Origin: an uncultured Bacteroidales bacterium
GTDB lineage: Bacteria > Bacteroidota > Bacteroidia > Bacteroidales > Paludibacteraceae
Reading direction: 5' to 3'
NCBI GenBank assembly: GCA_900316005.1
Contig: ONBH01000017.1
Coordinates: 1-44,634, forward strand
DNA: 44,634 bases
Shown: piece after piece, positions 1 through 6,993 of the stretch
Layout: each line of letters begins with the position of its first letter
How positions within the stretch are numbered: the first letter of the stretch is position 1
Made by a program: the position numbers and the translations under genes
The notes under the pieces: generated by a model
Told to the model about the DNA's origin: nothing
Databases searched by the model: none
The model's input: only the letters and a program-made list of their open reading frames with translations

Positions 1-1
1 A

Positions 2-376
2 GCCTATTTCCAGGAATACGATGTGAAGGTCCCGAACGAGGCTGTGACGGGTGAGTTGAGCGACGAGCAGAAGAAGCAGCCGGGTAAATGGAGTGCCGCG
101 AAGCTGAATGTGATGTTGACCGCCGAGGCGGGCTATGAGTTCAAGCTGCTGACGGGTAACTCGCTCTCGCTGGGTGCTTATGCCAACTACAGCGTCTATA
201 CGCTCTATCGCAACGATACGAGCGCCGAGAGCTTGGTAGGCGTTAAGAACCCCGAGTGGAACACGCCGGCACCGGTGAATGTGCTGTCCGCCACGGATAC
301 GTACGCCAAAGGCATCGGTTACTTCGATGTGGGCGTTAAGGTGGCATACCACTTCAACTTCCCGAAGCTGCGTTAG
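2..376 (+). CDS. Outer-membrane beta-barrel protein, C-terminal part (5' end outside the window)
   Basis: The reading frame is open from base 2 and ends with TAG at 374-376, so only the last 124 residues are seen. Near the C-terminus there are alternating polar/hydrophobic segments ending in YFDVGVKVAYHFNFPKLR, the aromatic-rich final strand expected of an outer-membrane beta-barrel read by the BAM complex. A strand with many Tyr and Ser (GAYANYSVYTLYRND) lies before it. The substrate or role cannot be told from this end. It is followed by a strong hairpin terminator at 429-456, so it is the last gene of its unit. It could be a porin-like or OmpA-type protein. Barrel membership is inferred from strand pattern, not from a named family motif. 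Confidence 0.6.
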   Translation, partial: AYFQEYDVKVPNEAVTGELSDEQKKQPGKWSAAKLNVMLTAEAGYEFKLLTGNSLSLGAYANYSVYTLYRNDTSAESLVGVKNPEWNTPAPVNVLSATDTYAKGIGYFDVGVKVAYHFNFPKLR

Positions 377-428
377 ACCGCTCCTCTCGTCATCACCTCA
401 TGACGTCATAACGACGGTCAATAATACA

Positions 429-456
429 AAGAAATCGCCTCTCGGGGCGATTTCTT
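429..456 (+). terminator. Hairpin terminator of the beta-barrel gene
   Basis: An 11-bp perfect stem (AAGAAATCGCC with GGCGATTTCTT) with a 6-nt loop, 53 bases after the stop codon. The stem's own A and T arms provide a short U tract. Because the arms are A-rich and T-rich it could work on either strand, but no minus-strand gene ends here. Confidence 0.75.
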
Positions 457-588
457 GTATTTAGGGCTATTTTGTAACACTTTGTAAGCTGCAATTCTGA
501 TTTTGTAACATGTAGTAAGCAAAATAACCGAAATTTTGGCGCGTTTTGCAAACCGGAGTGTGCAAGTTGAATTTTTAGGGGGCAAAAA

Positions 589-620
589 TTTGGTGCATTC
601 AACAATTTGTAGTACTTTTG
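589..620 (+). promoter_or_regulatory. Bacteroidetes-type promoter for the 94-residue secreted protein
   Basis: TTTG at 589-592, a 20-nt spacer and TACTTTTG at 613-620, matching the -33 TTTG / -7 TAnnTTTG consensus known for Bacteroidetes sigma-ABfr. The predicted start of transcription is near 624, which leaves a leader of about 160 nt holding the structured element at 624-728. Confidence 0.75.
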
Positions 621-623
621 CAC

Positions 624-728
624 TCGCGTTCGGCAAGGAGGTCGCCCAGACTGACCGCTCCGCGCTCATTAAAGCGACTCCTGCCTCCGCTCTCCCCAAA
701 ACCTTATGCTGAGCTTTTGGGGGCCCCG
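624..728 (+). ncRNA. Two-hairpin structured element, copy A (leader of the 94-residue gene)
   Basis: Helix 1 has 12 pairs broken by two single-base bulges: 632-635 with 682-685, A636 bulged, 637-640 with 678-681, G641 bulged, 642-645 with 674-677. Helix 2 is CCCCAAAA (694-701) with TTTTGGGG (715-722). The element begins TCGCGTTCGG and ends GGGGGCCCCG. A second copy at 44255-44360 has the same ends and fold but different helix sequences. It starts where transcription from the 589-620 promoter should start, so it is probably transcribed, as a leader or as its own small RNA. A non-coding DNA repeat is the main alternative. Confidence 0.5.
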
Positions 729-786
729 GATAGAAGTAACGCAAAGAAAAGTATTAGTCTAACTTAAAAAAAGAAAGGACAAAAAG

Positions 787-1071
787 ATGAAAAAGGTAGT
801 ATTTAGTATGATGACCATGCTTGGTCTGATGTTGGGACTTGCAACCACAAATGCTGCACACAATGAAGACCAATTAACCGTTCGATTCGATGAAAACACA
901 CTGGTAGTAACCTCTACCCAATTAGAGGAAGCCGGCATCTATACCCTACAAGGTAAAATGCTCCAACAGGGGCAAGGCAAACTGATTCAGTTCCCCTTAG
1001 AGAAGGGTTCGTACCGCCTCTTCGCCACGGTAAACGGTGAGACAGTCACACGACGGATTGAACTGAAGTAA
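787..1071 (+). CDS. Small secreted protein made almost only of a T9SS type-A-like C-terminal domain
   Basis: 94 residues. Residues 1 to about 23 form a signal peptide (MKK start, hydrophobic core, cleavage likely after NAA). The rest reads like the C-terminal sorting domain of type IX secretion cargo: IYTLQGKMLQQGQ, then FPLEKGSYRLFATVNG, then a final strand TRRIELK. In cargo proteins this domain sits at the end of a large effector; here there is no effector in front of it. The gene has its own promoter, a long structured leader and its own terminator, so it is a complete unit and not an obvious fragment. It may be a small periplasmic or surface beta-sandwich protein; no function is claimed. 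Start chosen at the only ATG before a typical signal peptide, preceded by an A-rich stretch. Confidence 0.7.
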   Translation: MKKVVFSMMTMLGLMLGLATTNAAHNEDQLTVRFDENTLVVTSTQLEEAGIYTLQGKMLQQGQGKLIQFPLEKGSYRLFATVNGETVTRRIELK

Positions 1072-1075
1072 CCGA

Positions 1076-1108
1076 AAAAAGCCTCGAACATCGCGTTCGG
1101 GGCTTTTT
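1076..1108 (+). terminator. Strong hairpin terminator after the 94-residue gene
   Basis: A 14-bp stem (AAAAAGCCTCGAAC with GTTCGGGGCTTTTT, one T-G wobble) and a 5-nt loop, starting five bases after the stop codon and ending in a T run. A-rich and T-rich arms make it bidirectional, so it can also stop minus-strand transcription coming from the FKBP gene. Confidence 0.85.
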
Positions 1109-1110
1109 AA

Positions 1111-1199
1111 ATATCAACTATCAATTGTCAACTATCGTACGGCTTTAGCCGATCGTTCGAGGCTTAGCCGAGATAAGAATTGTCAACTATCAATTGATA
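1111..1199. repeat. Heptanucleotide array (TCAACTA/TCAATTG) split by a 54-bp exact repeat
   Basis: Units of TCAACTA and TCAATTG repeat with a 7-nt period at 1114-1134 and again at 1180-1199. Between them is a GC-rich segment with two short palindromes (CGGCTTTAGCCG and GGCTTAGCC). The stretch 1128-1181 is identical base for base to 6904-6957. On the minus strand the units read TAGTTGA/CAATTGA and so contain stop codons. The FKBP gene ends on one of them (TGA, 1190-1192). Confidence 0.85.
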
Positions 1200-1705
1200 C
1201 CGAGCAGTTCTACGGTAAAGATAAGGGCTGCATAGGGCGGAATGCTACCACCCGCGCCCTGTTCACCATAAGCGAGCTGGTAGGGGATGAAGAGCTTGTA
1301 CTTGCTGCCGATGGACATTAGCTGCAAACCTTCGGTCCAACCCTTGATCACCTGATTCAGGGCGAAAGAGATAGGCTCGCCGCGTTTGTAGGAACTATCG
1401 AATATGGTTCCGTCAATGAGTGTACCTTCGTAATGTACCTTGACGGTATCGGTAGCTTTGGGTTTCTGCCCCAGAGTGCCCTCCAGCACTTCGTACTGCA
1501 GGCCGGAAGCGGTGGTCTTAACGCCTTCGCGTTTGGCATTCTCAGCAAGGAATTTCTCGCCGTCTTCTTTGGCTTTCGCCGACATGCTCATGACAAGCTC
1601 CAAACCTGCTTTAAACTCCTCAAAATTGAGTTCTTTCTGTCCGTACTGCATCAAGTATTGTGCTACGGAGGTTCCCAATTGGAACGACAATGAATTCTGA
1701 TTCAT
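1190..1705 (-). CDS. FKBP-type peptidyl-prolyl cis-trans isomerase
   Basis: Catalyses cis-trans isomerisation of prolyl bonds. 171 residues. The N-terminal half (about 1-65) is a helical region like the dimerisation domain of FklB/Mip proteins. The C-terminal half is the FKBP fold with VHYEGTLIDGTIFDSS, the VIKGWTEGLQLM segment, the YGEQGAGGSIPPYAAL loop and a final strand LIFTVELLGI. There is no signal peptide, so it is probably cytoplasmic like FklB. An upstream ATG in frame (1792) would put the heptad array and part of ribE into the protein. The start at 1703-1705 (MNQNSLSF) is therefore preferred. The last two residues and the stop codon lie in the heptad array. Last gene of the leftward series, after ribE. 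Confidence 0.9.
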   Translation of the reverse strand: MNQNSLSFQLGTSVAQYLMQYGQKELNFEEFKAGLELVMSMSAKAKEDGEKFLAENAKREGVKTTASGLQYEVLEGTLGQKPKATDTVKVHYEGTLIDGTIFDSSYKRGEPISFALNQVIKGWTEGLQLMSIGSKYKLFIPYQLAYGEQGAGGSIPPYAALIFTVELLGIN

Positions 1706-1741
1706 ATTAATTTTTAATTTTAAATTTTTAATTTTTAATTC
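1706..1741. repeat. Heptanucleotide A/T array between ribE and the FKBP gene
   Basis: Units close to TTTTTAA repeat with a 7-nt period. On the coding (minus) strand each unit contains TAA. The ribE stop codon (1728-1730) and its last residues lie inside. Confidence 0.75.
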
Positions 1742-2384
1742 CCGCCTCCAAATATTTGGCGTAGGCGGCGAGGTATTTGCCGATGATGTCAAACTCGATG
1801 TTGACGCGTGTGCCTACGTTGATAAATTTGAAGTTGGTGACCTCGTGGGTAAAGGGAATAATGCAGACGGATACGTATCCTTTGCCGTCTTTGACATCGG
1901 GTTCGCAAACGGTGAGGCTGACGCCGTTGATGGCAACAGAGCCTTTATCAACGCAGAAATAGCCGCGGCGGATCATATCGGGTGTGGAGTCGTATTCGAA
2001 GCGGTAATACCAACTACCGTCGGTCTCGTGCATATCGATGCAGACGGCTGTCTGGTCCACGTGGCCTTGTACGATATGTCCATCCAGCAGTTTATCCATT
2101 GACATAGCGCGCTCCAGGTTAACCCAATCGCCCACCTTGAGGTCATCGAGATTGGTGAGACGAAGCGTCTCTTGCATGGCGGTGACGGTATATACATTTG
2201 CCATTTCGCCATTTACCATTTCTTGGCTGTTTTTGACAACGGTGAGGCATACACCGTTATGGGCGATAGATTGATCGATACCCATTCCTTGGGGGTAGGG
2301 GTTCTTGAGGGTAAAATGTTTATTACCTTGTTCCTGCTCAATGCGAACGACTTGAGCCATGGTTTCTACAATTCCGGAAAACAC
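1728..2384 (-). CDS. ribE: Riboflavin synthase, alpha chain
   Basis: Converts two molecules of 6,7-dimethyl-8-ribityllumazine to riboflavin and a pyrimidinedione, the last step of vitamin B2 synthesis. 218 residues, normal for the family. It starts with the hallmark MFSGIVE and shows two lumazine-binding barrels in tandem: the first with GVCLTVV and LDGHIVQGHVD, the second with GSVAINGVSLTVCE and TRVNIEFDIIGKYLA. The C-terminus (AGIKN) runs into the heptad array. It lies between the flippase gene and the FKBP gene in the same direction. No other riboflavin gene is in the window, so this is not a rib operon. Confidence 0.95.
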   Translation of the reverse strand: MFSGIVETMAQVVRIEQEQGNKHFTLKNPYPQGMGIDQSIAHNGVCLTVVKNSQEMVNGEMANVYTVTAMQETLRLTNLDDLKVGDWVNLERAMSMDKLLDGHIVQGHVDQTAVCIDMHETDGSWYYRFEYDSTPDMIRRGYFCVDKGSVAINGVSLTVCEPDVKDGKGYVSVCIIPFTHEVTNFKFINVGTRVNIEFDIIGKYLAAYAKYLEAGIKN

Positions 2385-2394
2385 AGTTTTATAA

Positions 2395-2429
2395 ATTTAC
2401 GATTAGACAATTTACGATTTACGATTTAT
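2395..2429. repeat. Heptanucleotide array (TTTACGA type) between the flippase gene and ribE
   Basis: About five units of TTTACGA/TTAGACA with a 7-nt period fill the 41-base gap. On the minus strand the unit reads TCGTAAA and contains TAA. The flippase stop codon (2426-2428) is inside the array. Confidence 0.7.
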
Positions 2430-3868
2430 TTTCGATGCAGGAGAGCCCTAAGCGGGAAATCCTTGCGGGTGAGCACGATGATATAGATGGCAATCAGTAT
2501 GGTGCCTGCGAGCATCAATAGCCACATATCATGGATGTAATAGAGGCGCAGGGCATAGTATATGCCCATCAGCACGAGGGTAAGTAGGGTGTAAAGCCCA
2601 ATAGCCTTCAGATCGTAAGGAATGGGGGCTTTCTTCTGCCCGATGACATAAGACAGCAACATAATGACGAAGTAGCAAACGAGGCTACTGCCGCAGCTCG
2701 CCCAGTAGCCGATACGCGGTACGCCGATGACTTGCAGCACAAAGGTGATGACAAGCCCTATGAGGGAGAAATAGGCTCCCCACTTGGTTTCATCGGTAAG
2801 CTTGTACCAGAAACTGAGGTTGAAATAGATACCCTGAAACACGTAGGTCCAGAGTACGACGGGTACAATCTTTAGCCCCTCCCAGTAGGCACTCGACACA
2901 ATATAGCGGAAAATATCGAGGTAGAAAATAACGCCCAGTAGAATCAGGTACGAGAAGATGATGTAGTACTTCATGGCATCGGCGTAGGCTTCTACAGACC
3001 GGCGGTCTTTGTGCTTGGAGAAGACGAAGGGTTCGTAGGCGTAGCGGAAGGCCTGGGTAAACATCATCATGACCATCGCTACCTTGAAGCAGGCACCATA
3101 GATACCCAGTTGCGCCTGTGCATCGTCGCCCGGATAGAGGTAGGGAAAGAGGATGCGGTCGAGTGTCTGGTTCATGATACCGGCTATGCCGAGTACGAGA
3201 AGCGGCAGACTGTAGCGGAGCATATCTCTGAGCACCTGCGCGTCAAACTTACCGCCGTAGGGTATCGTGAAGGGCAGTAGGCAGAGGGTCTGGATAGCCG
3301 TTGCCAGGATATTACTCAGAAAGACGTAATAAACGTCGTTTTTGCCCAGGATGACAAGGAAGAGGATGTTAAAGGCGATATTGAGAACGACAAAGAGCAG
3401 CTTGAGTGCCGCAAACAACAGCGGACGCTGCTTGTAGCGCAGGTAAGCGAAGGGTATGCATGCAAAGGCATCAATAGCTACCGTGGCGAACATCATCTCT
3501 ACAAACTCCGCGTGGTCGGGGTAGCCCAGGACGTAGGCGATGGGTTTATGGAAGATGACGACGAAGAGCGTAAACAGCGCGCTGGATACAAAGAGCGCGC
3601 AGTAGGCTGTGCGATAGACCGTGGGGGCATCGTAGTCTTCGCGGTTGGCGAACCGGAAGAATCCGGTTTCCATACCGTAGGTAAGGATCACCAGCAACAG
3701 GGCAGTCCAGGCGTAGAGGTTGGTGACGATACCATAGTCAGCCGTGCGGGCGAGTACGTAGGTATAGAGGGGTACCAACAGGTAGTTGAGGAACTTACCG
3801 ATGATGCTGCTCAGTCCGTAAATGGCCGTATCCTTGGCCAAACCTTTCATGCTATTCGTGTCTGCCAT
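2426..3868 (-). CDS. Oligosaccharide flippase family membrane protein (Wzx/MATE-like)
   Basis: 480 residues with about 12 to 14 hydrophobic membrane spans, no signal peptide, and the N-terminal pattern of polysaccharide export flippases (GLAKDTAIYGLSSIIGKFLNYLLVPLYT, with a polar GKFLNYLL first helix, then TADYGIVTN). Such proteins flip undecaprenyl-linked oligosaccharides across the inner membrane in the MOP superfamily. The substrate cannot be read from sequence, and no glycosyltransferases are near. Its start overlaps the 3' end of rsmI by 17 bases, so the two are translationally coupled. Called by membrane topology and N-terminal similarity. A lipid II flippase role is less likely because of the context. 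Confidence 0.85.
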   Translation of the reverse strand: MADTNSMKGLAKDTAIYGLSSIIGKFLNYLLVPLYTYVLARTADYGIVTNLYAWTALLLVILTYGMETGFFRFANREDYDAPTVYRTAYCALFVSSALFTLFVVIFHKPIAYVLGYPDHAEFVEMMFATVAIDAFACIPFAYLRYKQRPLLFAALKLLFVVLNIAFNILFLVILGKNDVYYVFLSNILATAIQTLCLLPFTIPYGGKFDAQVLRDMLRYSLPLLVLGIAGIMNQTLDRILFPYLYPGDDAQAQLGIYGACFKVAMVMMMFTQAFRYAYEPFVFSKHKDRRSVEAYADAMKYYIIFSYLILLGVIFYLDIFRYIVSSAYWEGLKIVPVVLWTYVFQGIYFNLSFWYKLTDETKWGAYFSLIGLVITFVLQVIGVPRIGYWASCGSSLVCYFVIMLLSYVIGQKKAPIPYDLKAIGLYTLLTLVLMGIYYALRLYYIHDMWLLMLAGTILIAIYIIVLTRKDFPLRALLHRK

Positions 3869-4517
3869 CTACAATAAGTACTATTTCGCCTTTGGGCGGG
3901 GTTTGACGGAAGTATTCACTGAGTTCGGCGAGTGTGCCGCGGATGGTCTGTTCGTGCAGCTTGCTGATCTCGCGACTGACGGATGCGCGTCGTTCGGGGC
4001 CGAGGTATTCCGCCAGTTGTTCGAGCGTCTTTTGCAGGCGGAAGGGCGACTCGTAGATGATAAAGGTGTGTTCCAGTTCGGCAAGAGCCTTGAGGCGTGT
4101 CTGGCGACCTTTCTTCTGGGGCAGGAAACCCTCGAAGTAGAAACGGTCATTCGGCAGACCTGAGTTTACCAAGGCGGGCACAAAAGCCGTTGCTCCCGGC
4201 AGACACTGCACCTCTACACCTTTCTCTACGCAAGCACGTACCAGCATGAAACCCGGGTCGCTGATGGCAGGTGTGCCGGCATCGCTGATGAGAGCTATGT
4301 CGCGCGCGAGGGCTTCCTCAGCCATCAGTTGGGCGGTGGCATGCTCGTTGAACTTATGGTGCGAGCGAAGCGGCGTATGGATGTCGTAGTGCTTGAGCAG
4401 CACCGACGACGTACGGGTGTCTTCCGCCAAGATGAGACTCACCTCACGGAGTACCTTGAGCGCGCGGAAGGTAATATCCTCCATATTGCCGACGGGTGTG
4501 GGAACAACGTATAACAT
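3852..4517 (-). CDS. rsmI: 16S rRNA (cytidine(1402)-2'-O)-methyltransferase
   Basis: Methylates the ribose of C1402 in 16S rRNA with S-adenosylmethionine, tuning decoding in the P site. 221 residues. Motifs of the tetrapyrrole-methylase fold are clear: VVPTPVGNMEDITFRAL at the start, the AEDTRTSSVLLKHY segment, DAGTPAISDPG for SAM binding, and ESPFRLQKTLEQL. The protein is about 50-60 residues shorter than E. coli RsmI, lacking the small C-terminal extension, as is usual for Bacteroidetes. The start is set by MLYVVPTPVGN. The gene follows a 36-base junction holding a heptad array and overlaps the flippase gene downstream. Confidence 0.95.
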   Translation of the reverse strand: MLYVVPTPVGNMEDITFRALKVLREVSLILAEDTRTSSVLLKHYDIHTPLRSHHKFNEHATAQLMAEEALARDIALISDAGTPAISDPGFMLVRACVEKGVEVQCLPGATAFVPALVNSGLPNDRFYFEGFLPQKKGRQTRLKALAELEHTFIIYESPFRLQKTLEQLAEYLGPERRASVSREISKLHEQTIRGTLAELSEYFRQTPPKGEIVLIVDGRHE

Positions 4518-4549
4518 TTACGATTTGACAATTTACAATTTGACAATTG
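4516..4549. repeat. Heptanucleotide array (ATTTACG/ATTTGAC) between the coiled-coil gene and rsmI
   Basis: Four to five units with a 7-nt period (one of 8) fill the junction. The minus-strand reading contains TAA at several phases. The array touches the rsmI start codon. Confidence 0.7.
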
Positions 4550-4553
4550 CCCT

Positions 4554-5261
4554 TTAGTTAAAGCGGCGGCGGAGTACGTTGACGAAGAGCTCGTAGGTGG
4601 AGCTATCCTTGTCCCACGAGAAGTTGTCGTGTATGTAACTGAGGGCTTCGCCGAGTGAGTTGAGACCGTTGAGTTTGTCAATGGTCTTCTGCATCAACTC
4701 GCCCTTACCGCCGAATAATTCACGCTGGAATAGGAAACGGTCGCCCAGCGAGATAGCATGACGGATATCGGTAACAGGTGCACCAAAAAGTGATGCTTGA
4801 ACAGGCTTCTGTGGAGCCGGTGGCTCCGGAGTTTCCAGACTTTCCGGCATTTCCGGAGTTTCCGGAGTTTCCGGCTTTTCCGGTTCTTCTGGCATTTCCG
4901 GACTTTCCGGACTTTCTGGCTCTTCTGGCATTTCCGGAGTTTCCGGCATTTCCGGTTCTTCCGGCTTTTCTGGCATTTCCGGACTTTCCAGACTTTCCGT
5001 CATTTCCGGACCTTCCGGAATCTCCGGCTCTTCCGGGGTTTTAGCGGCATTCTGGCGGAGGATCTCTTCGCCTTGCGCCATCATGGCTGTGCAGCGCTCG
5101 TTGATGGCTTTGCTCTCTTTGGCCAGTTCGGTAATGCGTTCCGATAAGTCAATCAGCTTCGCCTTATAGGCTTCCTGCTCTGCCAAACGGGTCTCCAGAG
5201 CAGCTATGCGCTGCTCCAGAGACTCGATGTATTCCATTGCTTTTTGCAGTTCGTTAATCAT
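4554..5261 (-). CDS. Conserved Bacteroidales hypothetical protein: coiled coil, Pro/Glu minisatellite, C-terminal domain
   Basis: 235 residues in three parts. Residues 1 to about 70 form a coiled coil with regular Leu/Ile/Ala spacing. Residues about 75 to 150 are a low-complexity run of PEx triplets (PEMPETPEMPEEPES and so on) encoded by a nine-base minisatellite (4836-5033). Residues about 155 to 235 form a compact domain with DIRHAISLGDRFLFQRELFGG, a helix with LMQKTIDKLNGLNSL and a C-terminal VNVLRRRFN. A domain of this kind recurs in Bacteroidetes proteins, but I know no function for it. The start lies one base after the POT transporter stop, so the two are cotranslated. The length of the Pro/Glu tract is likely to vary between strains, since whole units can be lost without a frameshift. 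Confidence 0.75.
   Translation of the reverse strand: MINELQKAMEYIESLEQRIAALETRLAEQEAYKAKLIDLSERITELAKESKAINERCTAMMAQGEEILRQNAAKTPEEPEIPEGPEMTESLESPEMPEKPEEPEMPETPEMPEEPESPESPEMPEEPEKPETPETPEMPESLETPEPPAPQKPVQASLFGAPVTDIRHAISLGDRFLFQRELFGGKGELMQKTIDKLNGLNSLGEALSYIHDNFSWDKDSSTYELFVNVLRRRFN
4836..5033. repeat. Nine-base coding minisatellite (TTCCGGNNN)
   Basis: About 22 units of TTCCGG followed by three variable bases (CAT, AGT, CTT, TTC and others). On the coding strand each unit is NNNCCGGAA and gives x-Pro-Glu. All units keep the reading frame. This is a separate class from the heptad arrays. Confidence 0.85.
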
Positions 5262-5262
5262 A

Positions 5263-6837
5263 TTATTGTGCTACTTTTTCAAGCCATTTGACCATTCCTA
5301 ACATGATACCCATACTAACCATGCAGATGGCGAAGAAGACGCCCCAGCAGTACTGAATAGGCCAAGCGTTGTACATCACAGGGCCAACCCAGATGAAGAG
5401 GTTACCGATGGCTGTGGCACCGAGCCAGAGACCTTGGCATAGTCCTACCAGGTGGCGCGGAGCAACCTTGGATACGAACGACAGACCCAGCGGCGAGATG
5501 AACAATTCGGCTACAGTGAGGAAGAAATAGGTGACGAGCAGTACCCACGGACCGAGTTTGCTGAGTCCGGCATCTGCCATCTGCTGTGCATCCAGGGCGC
5601 GGAAATCGGTTCCTGAGGGTAAATGATTATAACCGGATACCAGCATCAGGAAGAGGTATGCCATACCGGCAATCGCCATACCAATAGCAATCTTACGCGG
5701 GGTGGAGATACTCTTGCCCTTGCTTGCCAGTCTGCCGAAGAGCCACATGATAATAGGCGTCAGCACGATGACGAAGAAGGGATTGAGGGCTTGCCATATC
5801 TCGGGTGCTATGCTGTCCGTCTTGATGAAGTCGCGCGCAAAGAAACTCAGCGACTGACCATTCTGGTGGAAGCTGAGCCAGAAAAAGATAGCCACACCCA
5901 GTACGGCAAACAGGGCTGCCATACGCTGTTTGATCTCGGTGGCCATCGCTTCGCGTTCTTCCTTGGTGTAGTCCTGCACTTGTGTCGCCACTTTCTTAGC
6001 GGGCTGCGGGAACATCTTCTTGGTTGTCAGGAAGACAATGAGCGAGATAAGCATGGCTACCACCGAAGCGATGAAGGAGTAGTGGATACCCTGATTGAAA
6101 ACGGTGATATAGTCGTTGCAGAACGCGATGTTGTCCACAAAGTTGTAACCCGCCTGCATGGAGGCTTGCATCGTCTCCTGGAACTTCTGGGTCAGCTGAC
6201 CGTCAGCCAGGTATTGGTGTGCCAGTGAAGACATATCGGCATTATAGACCAATTGATGGGCGTTGAGCCACCATTGGCGGAGCAGGGGTGCTACGAAGGG
6301 AGCTACAAGGCCGCCAATATTGATGAATACGTAGAAAATCTGGAAACCCGAGTCGCGTTTATCGCGGGCTACAGCCAGCGCTTCGGGACCCTGTTTGGCT
6401 GCTTCAGCCTCGAACTCGTCGTACATCTTGCCGACAATAGCCTGCAGGTTCCCCTTGAAGAGACCGTTACCGAAAGCGATGAGTAATAGGGCAAAACAGG
6501 TGAAGATGAGGATAGTCCACCAGTCTTCACCGCCCGTCAGGTTCTCGGAGAACAGCGGCAGAGCAAGGCATACATAGCCGACGGACATAATGATAAGTCC
6601 CCATTGGATGGTCTTGTTGTAGTTCTGGGTACGATCGGCGATGATACCTCCGATGAGGCTCAGCACGTAGATACCGAAGTAAAAGACGGCGTAGATAATG
6701 CCGGCTACGCTATCCGACAAACCGAACTTGCTGACCAGAAACAGTGCCAGCACGGCATTCATGATGTAGTAACCAAAACGCTCGCCCATATTGGCTAACG
6801 CTGCAGGGATTAGTCCCTTAGGGTGATTTTTAAACAT
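5263..6837 (-). CDS. POT/PTR2 family proton-coupled peptide transporter
   Basis: Imports di- and tripeptides with protons across the inner membrane. 524 residues, 12 to 14 membrane spans. The N-terminus carries the family signature (MGERFGYYIMNAVLALFL) and a first-half loop with GGIIADR. In place of the ExxER proton-coupling motif of helix 1 the protein has NxxER (residues NMGER), a variant I associate with Bacteroidetes members. The central loop (about residues 180-230) is longer than in E. coli relatives and holds the two-helix insertion of bacterial POTs. It is the first gene after the heptad array 6869-6993, with no promoter that I can see, so read-through from ilvE is likely. Confidence 0.92.
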   Translation of the reverse strand: MFKNHPKGLIPAALANMGERFGYYIMNAVLALFLVSKFGLSDSVAGIIYAVFYFGIYVLSLIGGIIADRTQNYNKTIQWGLIIMSVGYVCLALPLFSENLTGGEDWWTILIFTCFALLLIAFGNGLFKGNLQAIVGKMYDEFEAEAAKQGPEALAVARDKRDSGFQIFYVFINIGGLVAPFVAPLLRQWWLNAHQLVYNADMSSLAHQYLADGQLTQKFQETMQASMQAGYNFVDNIAFCNDYITVFNQGIHYSFIASVVAMLISLIVFLTTKKMFPQPAKKVATQVQDYTKEEREAMATEIKQRMAALFAVLGVAIFFWLSFHQNGQSLSFFARDFIKTDSIAPEIWQALNPFFVIVLTPIIMWLFGRLASKGKSISTPRKIAIGMAIAGMAYLFLMLVSGYNHLPSGTDFRALDAQQMADAGLSKLGPWVLLVTYFFLTVAELFISPLGLSFVSKVAPRHLVGLCQGLWLGATAIGNLFIWVGPVMYNAWPIQYCWGVFFAICMVSMGIMLGMVKWLEKVAQ

Positions 6838-6868
6838 ACGCTATAGATTTATTGGTTAATAAAATTTT

Positions 6869-6993
6869 TCAACTATCAACTATCAATTGTCAACTATCAA
6901 TTATCAACTATCGTACGGCTTTAGCCGATCGTTCGAGGCTTAGCCGAGATAAGAATTATCAACTATCAACTATCAATTGTCAACTATCAACTA
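6869..6993. repeat. Heptanucleotide array (TCAACTA/TCAATTG) with the second copy of the 54-bp repeat
   Basis: Heptads at 6869-6910 and 6957-6993 flank a GC-rich palindromic segment. 6904-6957 equals 1128-1181 exactly. The ilvE stop codon (6980-6982) and its last residues (VVDS) are made by the array. Most of the ilvE-to-POT gap is repeat; no promoter or terminator is recognisable in it. Confidence 0.88.

Noticed and set aside
624..728. A tRNA or a known riboswitch in the leader before the 94-residue gene
   Set aside because: No cloverleaf or T-loop motif is present, and I recognise no known riboswitch core. The downstream gene is not a metabolic gene.
1190..1792. FKBP protein of 200 residues starting at 1792
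   Set aside because: The extra 29 residues (TSSANTSPP...) come from the heptad array and the end of ribE in another frame. The start at 1705 gives a normal family N-terminus.
6869..6993. CRISPR array
   Set aside because: The repeats are 7 bases long with no unique spacers, and no cas gene is in the window.
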